Positions 16,774 through 27,810 are shown, counted from the first letter of the stretch. The stretch is 64,000 bases of DNA from JBGSUZ01 sp043770095 (GCA_043770095.1 JAYVIR010000087.1:20207-84206); one strand, 5' to 3'. A program made the numbers and translations. The notes: a model not told the origin generated them from the letters alone.

Positions 16774-17823
16774 ATGGACAATCAAGAACAAAAGCCAGAA
16801 AGGCGTATTCGATATAAAGGCACTCACCCTAGATCTTTTAAAGAAAAATACAAAGAGTTGCAACCAGATAAATATTCTGATGCTGTTGAAAAAGCGATTC
16901 AGCGTGGCAGCACCCCAGCCGGCATGCATATTTCCATTGCCGTTAAAGAGATCTTAGAATTCTTGCAAATTAAACCCGGTCAAACGGGATTAGACGCAAC
17001 GCTCGGTTATGGCGGTCATACTCTAGAGATGCTCAAATGTTTAGATTCAAAAGGTCACCTCTATGCAACCGATGTAGATCCTATTGAATCTGTGCGTACA
17101 GGAGAGCGTTTAGCCCAATTAGGCTATGGCCCCGAAATGCTGACCATCAAAAACATGAATTTTTCTCAAATTGATCAAGTGGTTTTAGAATCAGGTCCCC
17201 TAGATTTCATATTGGCCGATTTGGGCGTTTCTTCTATGCAAATAGACAATCCCGAAAGAGGATTTTCTTATAAAAGAGAAGGCCCATTAGACCTAAGGCT
17301 GAATCCTGAAAAAGGCATCTCTGCGGCTGAGCGTTTAAAGACGATTGACCAAGACGAACTTGAAGGCATGCTGATTGAAAATGCTGATGAACCTTACGCA
17401 CAAGAACTTTCTTATGCCATTGTTTCTGCCATTAAAAAAGGAAAAGAAATTGCGACAACATCACAGCTCCAAAACATTATCAAAGACACGCTGAAATTTA
17501 TTCCAGAAAAAGATAGGGCTCAAACGGTAAAAAAAACCTGCCAAAGATGCTTCCAAGCGCTTCGAATTGACGTGAACAGCGAATTTGAAGTCCTCTATGA
17601 ATTATTGGAAAAATTGCCTGCTGCCCTTGCGCCAGGTGGACGTGTTTGCATCATGTCCTTCCACTCTGGAGAAGATCGTCTCGTTAAAAAGTCTTTCCAA
17701 CGCTTCCTTCGCGAAGGCCTCTACAAAGAAATAGCGCCAGGTCCCATTCGACCGTCTCAAGAAGAATGTTTCATTAACAGCCGCGCGCGTTCTACGAAGT
17801 TGCGCTGGGCTATAAAAGCATAA
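16774..17823 (+). CDS. RsmH/MraW-type 16S rRNA methyltransferase
   Basis: A SAM-dependent methyltransferase of about 349 residues in the RsmH family (N4-methylation of 16S rRNA C1402). The SAM motif LDATLGYGGHTLEML lies near residue 72. Family hallmarks ADLGVSSMQIDNPERGFSY, GPLDLRLN and MSFHSGEDRLVKKSF are all present. The N-terminus carries about 45 extra basic residues (QKPERRIRYKGTHPR). The ATG at 16774 fits the AAAGGTGG site; a GTG at 16765 lies inside that site. The gene stands alone, away from the dcw cluster where mraW usually sits, so it may be the second RsmH-like paralogue seen in some clostridia. Confidence 0.87.
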   Translation: MDNQEQKPERRIRYKGTHPRSFKEKYKELQPDKYSDAVEKAIQRGSTPAGMHISIAVKEILEFLQIKPGQTGLDATLGYGGHTLEMLKCLDSKGHLYATDVDPIESVRTGERLAQLGYGPEMLTIKNMNFSQIDQVVLESGPLDFILADLGVSSMQIDNPERGFSYKREGPLDLRLNPEKGISAAERLKTIDQDELEGMLIENADEPYAQELSYAIVSAIKKGKEIATTSQLQNIIKDTLKFIPEKDRAQTVKKTCQRCFQALRIDVNSEFEVLYELLEKLPAALAPGGRVCIMSFHSGEDRLVKKSFQRFLREGLYKEIAPGPIRPSQEECFINSRARSTKLRWAIKA

Positions 17824-17833
17824 ATTATTTTAA

Positions 17834-17857
17834 GGACCTTTTTTAAGGTCCATTTTT
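17834..17857 (+). terminator. terminator of the methyltransferase gene
   Basis: GGACCTT (17834-17840) pairs with AAGGTCC (17845-17851) around a TTTT loop and is followed by ATTTTTT. Confidence 0.85.
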
Positions 17858-17866
17858 TCAGTCATT

Positions 17867-17888
17867 AAAAAAGAGCCTTCGCAGGCTC
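17867..17888 (-). terminator. terminator of the HD-GYP gene
   Basis: GAGCC (17873-17877) pairs with GGCTC (17884-17888). On the minus strand the stem is followed by TTTTTT. It lies 17 bp after the HD-GYP gene. Confidence 0.75.
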
Positions 17889-17904
17889 ATTATGCTTATA
17901 TTTT

Positions 17905-18795
17905 TTACAATTCACATAAAATCATTTCTAACGCTTCTAAAACATCGCTATCCCATAATCGGCCACTATCTTTTTTTAATAATTTAAACGCTTCACTTTG
18001 CGAAAGTGCCACTCTATAAGGGCGATGTGTGGTGAGTGCGTCAAAAGCATCCGCAACGGCTAATATTCTCGATTCAATCAGCATCTCATCTTTTTTCAAC
18101 CCTTGAGGATAGCCGGTGCCGTCGCATTTTTCATGGTGCTGAAGCACGATGAGCGCTTCTCTTTGTGAAACCGAATCTACAATTATGTCATAACCAGCCC
18201 TAGGATGTTTTTTCATGACATCAAATTCTTCATACGTATAAGTTCCTGGTTTATTTAAGATATGTAACGGTACTTGAATTTTCCCTAAATCATGAATTTT
18301 ACTCGCAAATACTAGATCATTGATCTGATCATTTTTCAGTCCAAATTTGAGGCCAATTCTAAGTGCCAAGTTGCCCGAACGATTGCAGTGCTTTTCTGTG
18401 TATTGATCCTTTGCCTGTATTTTATCCATTTCAGCCGTCATTTTAAGAACATAATTGGCTTGTTTGTCAAAAAAATCCTTCTGAGTGACCAATAGCATTT
18501 TTACATCTTCAACGATCTCAAAATACTCAGTTTCAGTTAGATCTTTAGCTGAAATACAATCTCCAGGCCCAAGAAAACAATTTTCTTTGGCATATGCAAC
18601 TCGCCCTTCTAAAAAATAGAATAGGTACATGGCATTTTCACATTCATAAGGTTGCAAAAATAAGCTTTTCCCAGCCTTAGCTTCAATATGAACTACTTCC
18701 AACGCATCATCTTTTGCTTTAAGCGCAAATGACCCTGCATTTGAGAGTACTTGGATTAGAGATTCATCTTTTTTAATGATTTTTAAAGCACTCAT
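17905..18795 (-). CDS. HD-GYP domain protein with N-terminal cupin/CNB-like sensor
   Basis: A 296-residue cytoplasmic protein. Residues 1-125 look like a cyclic-nucleotide-binding or cupin-type beta barrel (FLQPYECENAMYLFYFLEGR, FLGPGDCISA). Residues 140-296 are an HD-GYP phosphodiesterase domain: KIHDLGKIQVP supplies the HD pair, KKHPRAGYDI the next ligands, LQHHEKCDGTGYPQGL the HHE and GYP motif, and RILAVADAFDALTTHRPYR the last part. HD-GYP enzymes hydrolyse cyclic di-GMP. All the visible metal and GYP residues are kept, so it should be active. It is a single-gene unit. The signal sensed by the N-terminal domain is unknown. Confidence 0.87.
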   Translation of the reverse strand: MSALKIIKKDESLIQVLSNAGSFALKAKDDALEVVHIEAKAGKSLFLQPYECENAMYLFYFLEGRVAYAKENCFLGPGDCISAKDLTETEYFEIVEDVKMLLVTQKDFFDKQANYVLKMTAEMDKIQAKDQYTEKHCNRSGNLALRIGLKFGLKNDQINDLVFASKIHDLGKIQVPLHILNKPGTYTYEEFDVMKKHPRAGYDIIVDSVSQREALIVLQHHEKCDGTGYPQGLKKDEMLIESRILAVADAFDALTTHRPYRVALSQSEAFKLLKKDSGRLWDSDVLEALEMILCEL

Positions 18796-18991
18796 AATGC
18801 AGGCTCCTTTTTGTGGTATAGTTTGGAATCTAAATTAAGTTTGTTATTTTTTTATTTAACATATTTAAATTATACCATTTCTTAGGGTTGGCTGCTATAT
18901 GCATATGTGCTTCGTCTGAAATTTCGGGAAAATATAAAATAAGTGGGACTACATCTGTTAAGAAAACAATTGAGCACCTTGGCAGCAATGC

Positions 18992-19032
18992 AAATCCCTC
19001 TCAGTCGTTTTATCATTGACTGAGGGGGATTT
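18992..19032 (-). terminator. hairpin after the cyclic glucan synthase gene
   Basis: AAATCCCTCTCAGTC (18992-19006) pairs with GACTGAGGGGGATTT (19018-19032) with one mismatch. It lies 9 bp after the synthase stop. The T-run expected of an intrinsic terminator is weak, but the position and the 14-pair stem support one. The rest of 18796-19041 shows nothing else. Confidence 0.6.
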
Positions 19033-19041
19033 GTAGTTCTA

Positions 19042-22000
19042 CTATTTTCCCATCAAAATCTCAACTCGGTGAATTCTGCCATCGTTAATCATCACAATGG
19101 CATTTTTAGCTTGCGTCACTCCATCCAAGATAGTTTTGGACACCCCACTGCAAATATTTTCAGGATTGTTCACGTAAATCTCATAAGTGGTGTCGACAAA
19201 TTTATAGACCATGGAATAAGTATTCCATCTTTGTGGGATACATGGCTGAATTATAAGCACATTTCCCTCTTTGTTTAATCCTAGAATGTTTTCTATTCCA
19301 ACCTTATACATCCAGCTGGCAGAACCAGTGTACCAAGTCCAACCCCCTCTTCCAGTATGAGGTGCAGCACCGTAAACGTCGGCCGCCATAACATATGGCT
19401 CTACCTTGTAAATAGAAAGTTCTCGATTCGTTCTAGAATGGTTGATTGGATTGATCAATTCATATAATTCTAAAGCTTTGTCGCCATTTCCCTGCATGGC
19501 AAAAGCCTCTATGACCCAAGCTGCTGCATGGGTATATTGTCCGCCATTTTCTCTGACCCCAGGAACGTAACCTTTGATATAACCTGGTTCCATGTCTCCA
19601 TCCTTAAACGGTGGGGTTAAGAGTTTGATTAGCCCTTCTTCTCTAAGCACAAGATAATCTTCAAGGGAGTCCATAGCTCTGATCACCCTTTCATGATCTC
19701 CTCCTTTAGAGATGATTGCCCAAGTTTGAGCCAGTGAGTCGATTTTGCATTCAGTATTTTGAGCCGATCCAAGTGCTTCTCCGTTATCAAAGAACGCTCT
19801 TTTGTACCAATTCCCATCCCAAGCATTCTTTTCAATTGAAGACAGCAGATCCACACAGATTTGTTGGTACTCTTTCGCGCGTTTTTCATCCTTATTGGCT
19901 TTACAGATTGGAATGAAATTTTGTAGCGTCGTATAAAGGAACCATCCAAGCCAAACACTTTCTCCCTTACGCTGGTTTCCGACTCGGTTCATCCCGTCGT
20001 TCCAATCGCCGCCGCCGATGAGTGGTAGCCCTCTTTCGCCAAAGGTCATTGCATGATCGAGAGAACGGATGCAGTGCTCATACAGTGTGCCTTCCAACTC
20101 AGATACCCTAGGAGCGCAGTACCTCTCGTCTTCATAGTCCTTTAAAACCTCGTCTTCCATAAATGGCAATTCAATATTCAAAATTGCCTCATCTCCAGTA
20201 ATCTTAATATATTCTGCCGTCACATAGGGAAGCCAGAGATAATCATCCGAAATTCGAGTTCTAGTGCCTTTTCCAGCTGGCTCATGCCACCAGTGAAGGA
20301 CATCGCCTTCAATAAATTGATGCTTTGCGTGTTTTAGAATCTGTTCTTTTGCGATTTGAGGCCAAATTGCCGCAATCGCCAAGCAATCTTGGAGCTGATC
20401 TCTAAATCCGAAGGCACCCCCAGCTTGGTAGAATGCTGACCTCGCCCATAATCTGCAGGCAATGACCTGATAGAGCAACCAACCATTGAGCATAATATTC
20501 ATAGAGGCTTCCGGAGTGGCAACCTGAATGACCTGCAGCTTCTGCTGCCAGAACCCTTTGACTTCGTTTAAAATCCGCCAAGCTGATTCAGTCGATTTAT
20601 ATTGATTGACCGTTTCATAGACTTCTTCTTTATTTTTAGCCATACCAAGTACAAATACCAATTCTGCAGTGTCTCCTGGTCTAATGCAAACCTTGACCTG
20701 CATGGCAATCCCTGGGTCATACCCCGCGCCTACTGTGCCTGATAGATGTTTTCGTTTCAAGGCTTCAGGTGACTCTGCTCGACCACTCCCAAAGAATTCT
20801 TTTCGGTCGCCAGTGACTGACCGCTCACTGTAGGAAGTATCCATGAACATAAACTGATTTGAAAAATCTTGATTGTATGGATTTTCCACAATCAAAGTAC
20901 CATTTTCCAGTTGGGAACTAATCAGGTGCAATCCAGTATCCACTGTACTGACGCCCATTACTGGCGTTGCATAATAAGTGAGTGTTAGATTTCGGTCTTG
21001 GCTACCCTCATTTTTGAGGCAGACAATGCTTATTTTAACATTACCTTCTAATGGCACAAATTGGATCAATTTTTGAGACAAACCGTGACTGCCATGTTGG
21101 AATTCAGTAAATCCAAATCCATGCTGAATGACATAAGGCGTCTCTTCCCTAATTGGTAGAGGTGTCATTGTCCAGAGGTTAGCCGATTCATCTCTGATAT
21201 AGAAAATTTCACCTGCGCTATCGCTTACTGGGTCATTGGACCAAGGCGTCAATTTGTTTTCCCTGCTGTTTCCGCACCAGGTGAAGCCGCCACCAGACTC
21301 GGTTACCATAAATCCAAACGTTGGATTGGCAATAATGTTCGACCATGGCGCTGGCGTCATCTGATTGTTATCGAGCTTTATGGCATAGGTGTTGCCATCT
21401 GATGTAAACCCTCCAAGTCCGTTAAAGTAGTGGAGGCTATTGCCATCAAAATTCACTTGTCCTATTCCTTGATCCTGACGCCCTACAGTTACCGACTCTA
21501 TGGTTTCCATATAGGCTGGCAGTTCGAGCACCGGCATTGGGGTAATCTGTTTTTCTATATTTTCGCTATTTCCGTTAAGTACCAAACGGGCAATGGCATA
21601 AAGCAGATTTACATCCTCTAGAGGAATATTGTTCGCATTCAGTATGAATACATCTCCGTGAGGGTTTAGTCCTTCATTGCTGTGGCTCGTGTAGACGATA
21701 TCCTTGACCATTGAAAGCAGTGGGTTCGTATAACTGTTTTCCTGCTGAACCAAAATGACCAAATCTACTTTAAGATCCTTAAGACGCCAGTATTCATGGG
21801 CCTTTAAGACGTCATAAAGAATTTCGACCTCATCCGTTTTGCTGAGAATGACTAAGATTATCGGACGATCACCAGATATGCCATAAGGCCATAGCGCTGC
21901 CTGTCCCCGTTTATTGTCGCTGATCAGCTTGCCCTCTTTGCGTCTGAGCGGGCTGTTGAATAGAATATTGGAAATCATGTTTTGGTACAATTCCATGTCT

Positions 22001-25000
22001 CGGGCTTTAATGTTTAAATATTTTGACTCTACCTGACATCTGATTACAGCCAACCAGAATGAGGCATCACAGGTTTCGTGATTTGAGTACTTTTCAAGTA
22101 GCTCCAGTAGTCCCTCTTTCGTATCTGCAGTCATGGTGACAAATGAAATTTTCGCACTCTTGCTCGGCTCTATCCTGACTTGGATTCTTGTGCTGAAAGC
22201 AGGATCCAGAACCGCCCCAACCGTATTGGATAAGGGTTTTTCCCGTTCGAGAGCGAGTGGATTACTCACCGTATGACCTCTGCCAATAAACTGCATTCTG
22301 TCGGTCTCATATTGAATGTCTGCTGTCTGATCCCCTTCTATGACTGGCATATGGGCAATCCATAAGCCGTTCTCTCCCTCACTGCGTGGTCTTCGATTAC
22401 CGATTAATGCTTTATACTCTGAATTAAACTCAGTTTCGATGAATAAGTTGCTAAAGGCAGGGTGGGCCAAATCGCTGTTATGGCTGGCAATTACCAATTC
22501 GTAAAAACTGGTAATTTCTATAGTAGCTGCAGTTTCTCCACCGTTTTTCAGCTTAATTCTTCTGATCTCTGCGTTATCTCCAGATGCCACAACAATCTCT
22601 GTAGTCGTCTCAATGAGCCCATCTGTTCGCTTAAACATCGTTTTGTCTGCCGTAAAGACAACTTCATAGTCCTCTGGCATAACATTGAGAGGCGCATAGG
22701 CTGCTGACCAAATTTGACCCGCTTCTTTGTTTTTGATATAGAAGAACATGCCGTAGTTATCGAAAATCGGATCTTCTCGCCATCTTGTTACTGCCAAGCC
22801 TCTGTCTCTGGTGTATCCTGTTCCTTTATCCGTCGTCATGACTGAATAATTACCATTGGATAAAATATGTGCAAGCGGCAACGGTTCTTGAAGTGCAGTC
22901 GCACGTCGGTACGAACCTTTGTCTTTATAAATAATGCCTTTAAATGGTAATATTTTCTCTTTGTTGTCTTTCGTGAATACCACATTGATTGGTACTTTTT
23001 CCTGTAGCAACAACTGCGCAGATTTCACTTGTGGATCTGCAGAAAATCTCTTTTGCAAAATGTTGTCATTCAAATAATTGTTAAGCGCAAGCAAACTCAT
23101 CCCCTGATGGTGTGCCATATAGCTCTTTATAATGACCCTTTTAGATTCGGTGCTGAGTCTCTCAGGCGTATAGTCAGCTGCTTCAAAATAGCCATAAGTC
23201 CCTTCTAATCCTTCCTCTTTGAGATACAGAATATTCATGAAGGCATCGAAAGGGTTTACCATCAAAGCCAGAAACGTTGCATAAGGCGCCGTTACAGCAT
23301 CTTCTATAAGTCCTCTTTTTAGTCCAAGCCAAGGAACACCAATGGCTTTATACTGATAATCCAAGTGGATGTCCAGCGAGTTGAATGACGACTCTGAAGT
23401 ACCCCAAGGCATATTTCTTTCTTTGCCATATTTTTTTTGGCATTTAATTACAAATGAATAGGTTTCATCAAGTAGCGTATTTCGATAACTCTTCATTAAT
23501 AGTAGTGGCATCAGGTATTCAAACATCGTGCCACTCCAAGAAACCAGGCCTTTGTATTTATCCACCACGGTTAAAGAACGACCCAGCATGAACCAATGCT
23601 TAGGTGGCACTTCCCCCCTCGCAATGGCTATATAGCTTGTCTGTCTAGCCTCAGAAGCCAATAGATCATAGTAAGAATTGGTCAATCGATTGTCTTCCAT
23701 ATTAAAGCCGATAGAGAACAATTGCCTGCGTTTATCATATAAATGCGTGAACTGAGTCTGCTCAGATAGACAATCTACCCGTTTGATGAGCGCTTCAAAT
23801 TGGGCTGTAAAAGTGATTGTAAATTCTAAAGATTGAACAGCTGCATCTTTCAAGTCATTTAACCAATCAATAGCAGTGGCTGAGGACTCATCAACTCTTT
23901 CAAGTGTTCTCAAAGTAATCAGCAGCGTTTCAGCACCCTCTATAATATCCACGCTAATTCTTGGCAATTCTTCTAGTGAAGCATTTTGTTCAAACAGCGT
24001 TAAGAGTTGATTTGTTTGTACAATCAGCTCCTCTGAAAGCAGTACCCTTGGTATTTTATCCATTTCATGCGTCCAAGGTCTAAACGAAGCAATTTCTAGC
24101 TTAAGTGACTGAGCCAATCGTTCAACCTTGTACCCAAATGCTTTTTTCTTTATGCCAGGTATTGCCGCACTCTCTATCAGTTCGCTGAGCGCTTGATCCC
24201 ACTGATTTGGGCTGATTGGCTCAGAGGTGTCTATCGCTTCAAATCCACTGAAATCCAAAGGGTTGTCATCACCCTCTTCAAACTTAATCCTGATACCGTC
24301 TTCCATCCCCCGAATATAAGTGGGATCGATCAATGGGCGTTTCAAATATTCTCTCATGCCCTGACTCAGCGTAATTAAGTAACATACAAAGTTGCCGCTG
24401 TCTACTGTTGAAATGTATCTTGGTCTTAAAGGAATCAGTGTCTTCGTGTCATACCAATTGTACAAATGTCCATTCCATTTATCCAGTTTTTCAATGGTCT
24501 CAATGGTTTTTGAAAGACGCTCAAAGGTTTCCAGCAAACTGGAATAGCCCATGTCCCTCGCTGTCAGAGTGGCCAGAAGACCGAGTCCAATATTGGTCGG
24601 GGATGTCCGATAGGCAATTCCGCGATTTGGGTCTTCTTGATAATTATCTGGCGCTAAAAAATTATTTTTTTCATTTGCAAATTCTTCAAAATAACGCCAT
24701 GTTTTTCTGGTTATTTTGCGAAGCTCAAGCAATTCTTCCACTTCTAACCTTTCAACACTTTCAGACCTGCTTATGCTGATGTAAAAGGCTATGCCTGGCG
24801 CCACAGCCCAAACCAAAAGTAACACTAAACTAAGCATAAGACTCTCAGAATTCGTCAAAAATGACATGCCAACTAAACAAACACCTACTAATGCACTCGG
24901 CCCCATTGAACGAGCATAGCTGCTTAAAGAGTTACTCTGATTTTTTTCCACATCATCTGAAGTCACCCATTCGAGCATATTTCGTTTACTGATGAGAACT

Positions 25001-27810
25001 CGAAACAAAGTAACGCCTATGGCATGTAACACCACCATGCTCTCATAGGGCAAGAAAACAATCGACAATAAAAATTGATAAAAGGAAGCCCTTAGCCCAA
25101 AGAAGCCTGAAATATGCCTCTTAACCTTGATGGTTTTATGCGAAATAGATGTTAATTCTCCAATTATGTTGAGCATAAGAGGAAAACATAACACCAATCC
25201 GCCGTAGCCTATCCAAAATAATCCACTGCCTGGGAAAGCGCCGACGCCTACTAGCATCAACAGTATAATGGCCGGGGACACAAGACTCCGTCTTAAATTA
25301 TCAATTATTTTCCACACAGAAATGTGAGATAGAGGATTTTTTATAATTTCCCTGTTTTTATTGATGATGGTCGAACTCAGCCAAGGAATCAGCTGCCAAT
25401 CGCCCCTAATCCATCGGTGAAGCCTTGTCATGTAGGAATTGTAACGACTAGGATAAGAATCTACCAATTCTAAATCTGATACAAGTGCCGCACGGACATA
25501 TGAACCTTCTAGCAGGTCATGGCTGAGCACTGCATTTTCAGGCACCGCATCGTTTAACACCTCGTGGAAGACCTCGAGATCGTAGATGCCTTTTCCGGTA
25601 AAAATGCCCTCGTCAAACAAATCCTGATAAACATCGGAAATTGCACTGGCATAAGGGTCCATCCCCTCTTGACCTGTAAAGATCCGAGCGAAAACGGAAC
25701 GATTTGAACTTTCAATGTCAAATGAGATCCTTGGCTGCATCAGCCCATATCCCTCTACAACGATTCCTTTTTCACGGTCAATGACAGGCATATTCAGCGG
25801 ATGCCCCATGGTGCTGATCATTTTTTTAGCCATGCCGAGTGGCAGTACGGTATCTGAATCCAAGGTAATAATGTATTTTATTGCTGCTTTCGGCCTTGCA
25901 TTGTCCGAATAATTAGCAAAAGTGGTCTCCAAAGAGCCTAGCATCATTTGATTAAACTCCATCAATGCCCCTCTTTTGCGCTCCCAGCCAGTCCAAGTGT
26001 TATCACTTTCATTAAAAGTACTCAGTCTATGATAGAAGTAGAATATATCCTCTTTGTTAGCAGCATATGTATCGTTTAGCGCCTTAATCCCAGAGGCTGC
26101 CCGACGCAGTATGTGATTGTCCGCACGCGTATTTGGCCCTTCTGAGTCCGTAAAAGCCCCAATCAGAGCAAAATATAAATTTTCTTCTTTATTTGATAGA
26201 TAGTGCGTTTCCAAATTTTCCAGCAGTTCAACTACTCTGCCCTCATCACTGAGGAGCGTTGGTACAACGACCATGGTGACTAAAGACTCTGGAATGCCTT
26301 CTTTTAATTCTAGTCTTGGGAAAAACGATGGTTTCTTAAGATTGCTGACTAAATTGTTCACAACTAGCATCGCCATCTCAGAGGCTGGAATCAATACTAA
26401 AAGCCCTACAAAAACGGCCATACTAATTGAATAACCCTCTAAGTGACCCATCGCATAATTGATGGCAACCCCCATCAGAAGCGCTGTCAAGATACCGATA
26501 GAACCCATATAGATCATTCTAGGATGGCTGCATAACCATCGTGTCAGTCGATTATAGAGGCTTGCTCTGCCTTTTTGATTGTATTCAAGAAGCTTTACCC
26601 CTTCACCGACCAAATAGTAGCCGACATGGGCTTTTCTTTTAAGTTGATTTCCTGCGTCAGAATTTTGTGCGCAGTCTTCTGCACCTTTTTGAGCCAGTAA
26701 AATAGCTTCCCTAGCGATGTGGAGCTCAGAAACGCCATATATTTTAGCAATTTTTTCAATCTGTCTCAGGTAATACCCACGTGAATCAATGTCCATTTGT
26801 GGATAAGTTCCATCTGGATCGGTCTGAAGAATTTTTTCAACATAGCTGGCATTTTCAAATAAATCGATCCAATCCAAACTTGATACGTATTTGAGACTCA
26901 GAATGCCGTTTCCCATAGATACAGTGCTGACAGCCTGAGCGTTATGCTCCTTTTGGGCGATTAATTCCGTAGTTGTCCCGTATTTTTCCAAATGTTCGTC
27001 AATATACTGCAAGACGTTAGAATAACTTTTTCCAGAACGTCTCAAACGATAAAATAGATGTTCCACAAAAGACGGATTGGCCTCGCCAATGTCTTCAATC
27101 GTGTTTTTAAACAGCATAACAATTTTTTCAAGATCCATGACGTCTTCCGACCACCATGTTTCCACAATTTCATCTGCAATGTTCCATTCCTTTTGTGTTG
27201 CTTTAATTTTTTCACAGACAAGACGGACATTTTCTATTAACGCTAACCGAAGCATCATCGGAATGATCCGAATTTCTCTGTCAAATAAAATACTATGGGA
27301 TTGATAAGCGTCTAAATATTTCATGAGCGTTATTTCATCAATTTGCCCATCTACCAAAGATACAAATTCGACTGCGATTGCAAATACTCGAGTATGTCCT
27401 TTAAAAGGGCCATTTTTTAAAACTGGCAGTTGGTGATAATTTTTTTTGGTCAAGTCACGCCTAATGCCCTTCACCTGTTCTTCTATAACATAAAAATTAT
27501 CAAGAAGCCATTCTGCCGCAGAAGGTACGGTTCTTTTTTGATTGAGGTCGTCATTTAAATCCTTGTATAAGGATAAAATAACAGCATAATTTTCATTCAG
27601 CCGCGTCATCGGCCAGTGAAGTTTGCCTCGTTTGGTAGAAACTGCATGGTCAATGGCCATTCTTCTAGCATGGTGTTCCAGTTCTTCAACTGTTAAAGAA
27701 GCATTACGAATATTGATATCGCTGTTCTCCTTGAACCGCATAAATACAAAAATTGCCAAGGCAATCAATACTGCAACGATTCCCAACTCTAATCCAATTG
27801 TTATATCCAA
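19042..27810 (-). CDS. cyclic beta-1,2-glucan synthase (GT84 + GH94, NdvB/ChvB type)
   Basis: A giant membrane enzyme of 2922 residues, close to NdvB/ChvB (about 2830). It polymerises glucose from UDP-glucose into beta-1,2-glucan, cyclises it and trims it by phosphorolysis. The start is a TTG at 27810 (GAGAGGGA site 5-6 bases before); upstream in-frame codons to 28008 would cover the promoter and a leader terminator. Order: N-terminal membrane anchor (residues 5-25); membrane segments near 430-475; GT84 region with DSDTVLP near 648 and RLHRWIRGDWQ near 795; membrane block about 840-1010; cyclisation/glycoamylase-like domain starting TSPTNIGLGLLATL near 1066 with HHQGMS near 1565; two beta-sandwich repeats; GH94 phosphorylase domain with GGGDWNDGMN near 2602. 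Such enzymes are mainly known from alpha-proteobacteria; a few Bacillota have them. Confidence 0.93.
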   Translation of the reverse strand: MDITIGLELGIVAVLIALAIFVFMRFKENSDINIRNASLTVEELEHHARRMAIDHAVSTKRGKLHWPMTRLNENYAVILSLYKDLNDDLNQKRTVPSAAEWLLDNFYVIEEQVKGIRRDLTKKNYHQLPVLKNGPFKGHTRVFAIAVEFVSLVDGQIDEITLMKYLDAYQSHSILFDREIRIIPMMLRLALIENVRLVCEKIKATQKEWNIADEIVETWWSEDVMDLEKIVMLFKNTIEDIGEANPSFVEHLFYRLRRSGKSYSNVLQYIDEHLEKYGTTTELIAQKEHNAQAVSTVSMGNGILSLKYVSSLDWIDLFENASYVEKILQTDPDGTYPQMDIDSRGYYLRQIEKIAKIYGVSELHIAREAILLAQKGAEDCAQNSDAGNQLKRKAHVGYYLVGEGVKLLEYNQKGRASLYNRLTRWLCSHPRMIYMGSIGILTALLMGVAINYAMGHLEGYSISMAVFVGLLVLIPASEMAMLVVNNLVSNLKKPSFFPRLELKEGIPESLVTMVVVPTLLSDEGRVVELLENLETHYLSNKEENLYFALIGAFTDSEGPNTRADNHILRRAASGIKALNDTYAANKEDIFYFYHRLSTFNESDNTWTGWERKRGALMEFNQMMLGSLETTFANYSDNARPKAAIKYIITLDSDTVLPLGMAKKMISTMGHPLNMPVIDREKGIVVEGYGLMQPRISFDIESSNRSVFARIFTGQEGMDPYASAISDVYQDLFDEGIFTGKGIYDLEVFHEVLNDAVPENAVLSHDLLEGSYVRAALVSDLELVDSYPSRYNSYMTRLHRWIRGDWQLIPWLSSTIINKNREIIKNPLSHISVWKIIDNLRRSLVSPAIILLMLVGVGAFPGSGLFWIGYGGLVLCFPLMLNIIGELTSISHKTIKVKRHISGFFGLRASFYQFLLSIVFLPYESMVVLHAIGVTLFRVLISKRNMLEWVTSDDVEKNQSNSLSSYARSMGPSALVGVCLVGMSFLTNSESLMLSLVLLLVWAVAPGIAFYISISRSESVERLEVEELLELRKITRKTWRYFEEFANEKNNFLAPDNYQEDPNRGIAYRTSPTNIGLGLLATLTARDMGYSSLLETFERLSKTIETIEKLDKWNGHLYNWYDTKTLIPLRPRYISTVDSGNFVCYLITLSQGMREYLKRPLIDPTYIRGMEDGIRIKFEEGDDNPLDFSGFEAIDTSEPISPNQWDQALSELIESAAIPGIKKKAFGYKVERLAQSLKLEIASFRPWTHEMDKIPRVLLSEELIVQTNQLLTLFEQNASLEELPRISVDIIEGAETLLITLRTLERVDESSATAIDWLNDLKDAAVQSLEFTITFTAQFEALIKRVDCLSEQTQFTHLYDKRRQLFSIGFNMEDNRLTNSYYDLLASEARQTSYIAIARGEVPPKHWFMLGRSLTVVDKYKGLVSWSGTMFEYLMPLLLMKSYRNTLLDETYSFVIKCQKKYGKERNMPWGTSESSFNSLDIHLDYQYKAIGVPWLGLKRGLIEDAVTAPYATFLALMVNPFDAFMNILYLKEEGLEGTYGYFEAADYTPERLSTESKRVIIKSYMAHHQGMSLLALNNYLNDNILQKRFSADPQVKSAQLLLQEKVPINVVFTKDNKEKILPFKGIIYKDKGSYRRATALQEPLPLAHILSNGNYSVMTTDKGTGYTRDRGLAVTRWREDPIFDNYGMFFYIKNKEAGQIWSAAYAPLNVMPEDYEVVFTADKTMFKRTDGLIETTTEIVVASGDNAEIRRIKLKNGGETAATIEITSFYELVIASHNSDLAHPAFSNLFIETEFNSEYKALIGNRRPRSEGENGLWIAHMPVIEGDQTADIQYETDRMQFIGRGHTVSNPLALEREKPLSNTVGAVLDPAFSTRIQVRIEPSKSAKISFVTMTADTKEGLLELLEKYSNHETCDASFWLAVIRCQVESKYLNIKARDMELYQNMISNILFNSPLRRKEGKLISDNKRGQAALWPYGISGDRPIILVILSKTDEVEILYDVLKAHEYWRLKDLKVDLVILVQQENSYTNPLLSMVKDIVYTSHSNEGLNPHGDVFILNANNIPLEDVNLLYAIARLVLNGNSENIEKQITPMPVLELPAYMETIESVTVGRQDQGIGQVNFDGNSLHYFNGLGGFTSDGNTYAIKLDNNQMTPAPWSNIIANPTFGFMVTESGGGFTWCGNSRENKLTPWSNDPVSDSAGEIFYIRDESANLWTMTPLPIREETPYVIQHGFGFTEFQHGSHGLSQKLIQFVPLEGNVKISIVCLKNEGSQDRNLTLTYYATPVMGVSTVDTGLHLISSQLENGTLIVENPYNQDFSNQFMFMDTSYSERSVTGDRKEFFGSGRAESPEALKRKHLSGTVGAGYDPGIAMQVKVCIRPGDTAELVFVLGMAKNKEEVYETVNQYKSTESAWRILNEVKGFWQQKLQVIQVATPEASMNIMLNGWLLYQVIACRLWARSAFYQAGGAFGFRDQLQDCLAIAAIWPQIAKEQILKHAKHQFIEGDVLHWWHEPAGKGTRTRISDDYLWLPYVTAEYIKITGDEAILNIELPFMEDEVLKDYEDERYCAPRVSELEGTLYEHCIRSLDHAMTFGERGLPLIGGGDWNDGMNRVGNQRKGESVWLGWFLYTTLQNFIPICKANKDEKRAKEYQQICVDLLSSIEKNAWDGNWYKRAFFDNGEALGSAQNTECKIDSLAQTWAIISKGGDHERVIRAMDSLEDYLVLREEGLIKLLTPPFKDGDMEPGYIKGYVPGVRENGGQYTHAAAWVIEAFAMQGNGDKALELYELINPINHSRTNRELSIYKVEPYVMAADVYGAAPHTGRGGWTWYTGSASWMYKVGIENILGLNKEGNVLIIQPCIPQRWNTYSMVYKFVDTTYEIYVNNPENICSGVSKTILDGVTQAKNAIVMINDGRIHRVEILMGK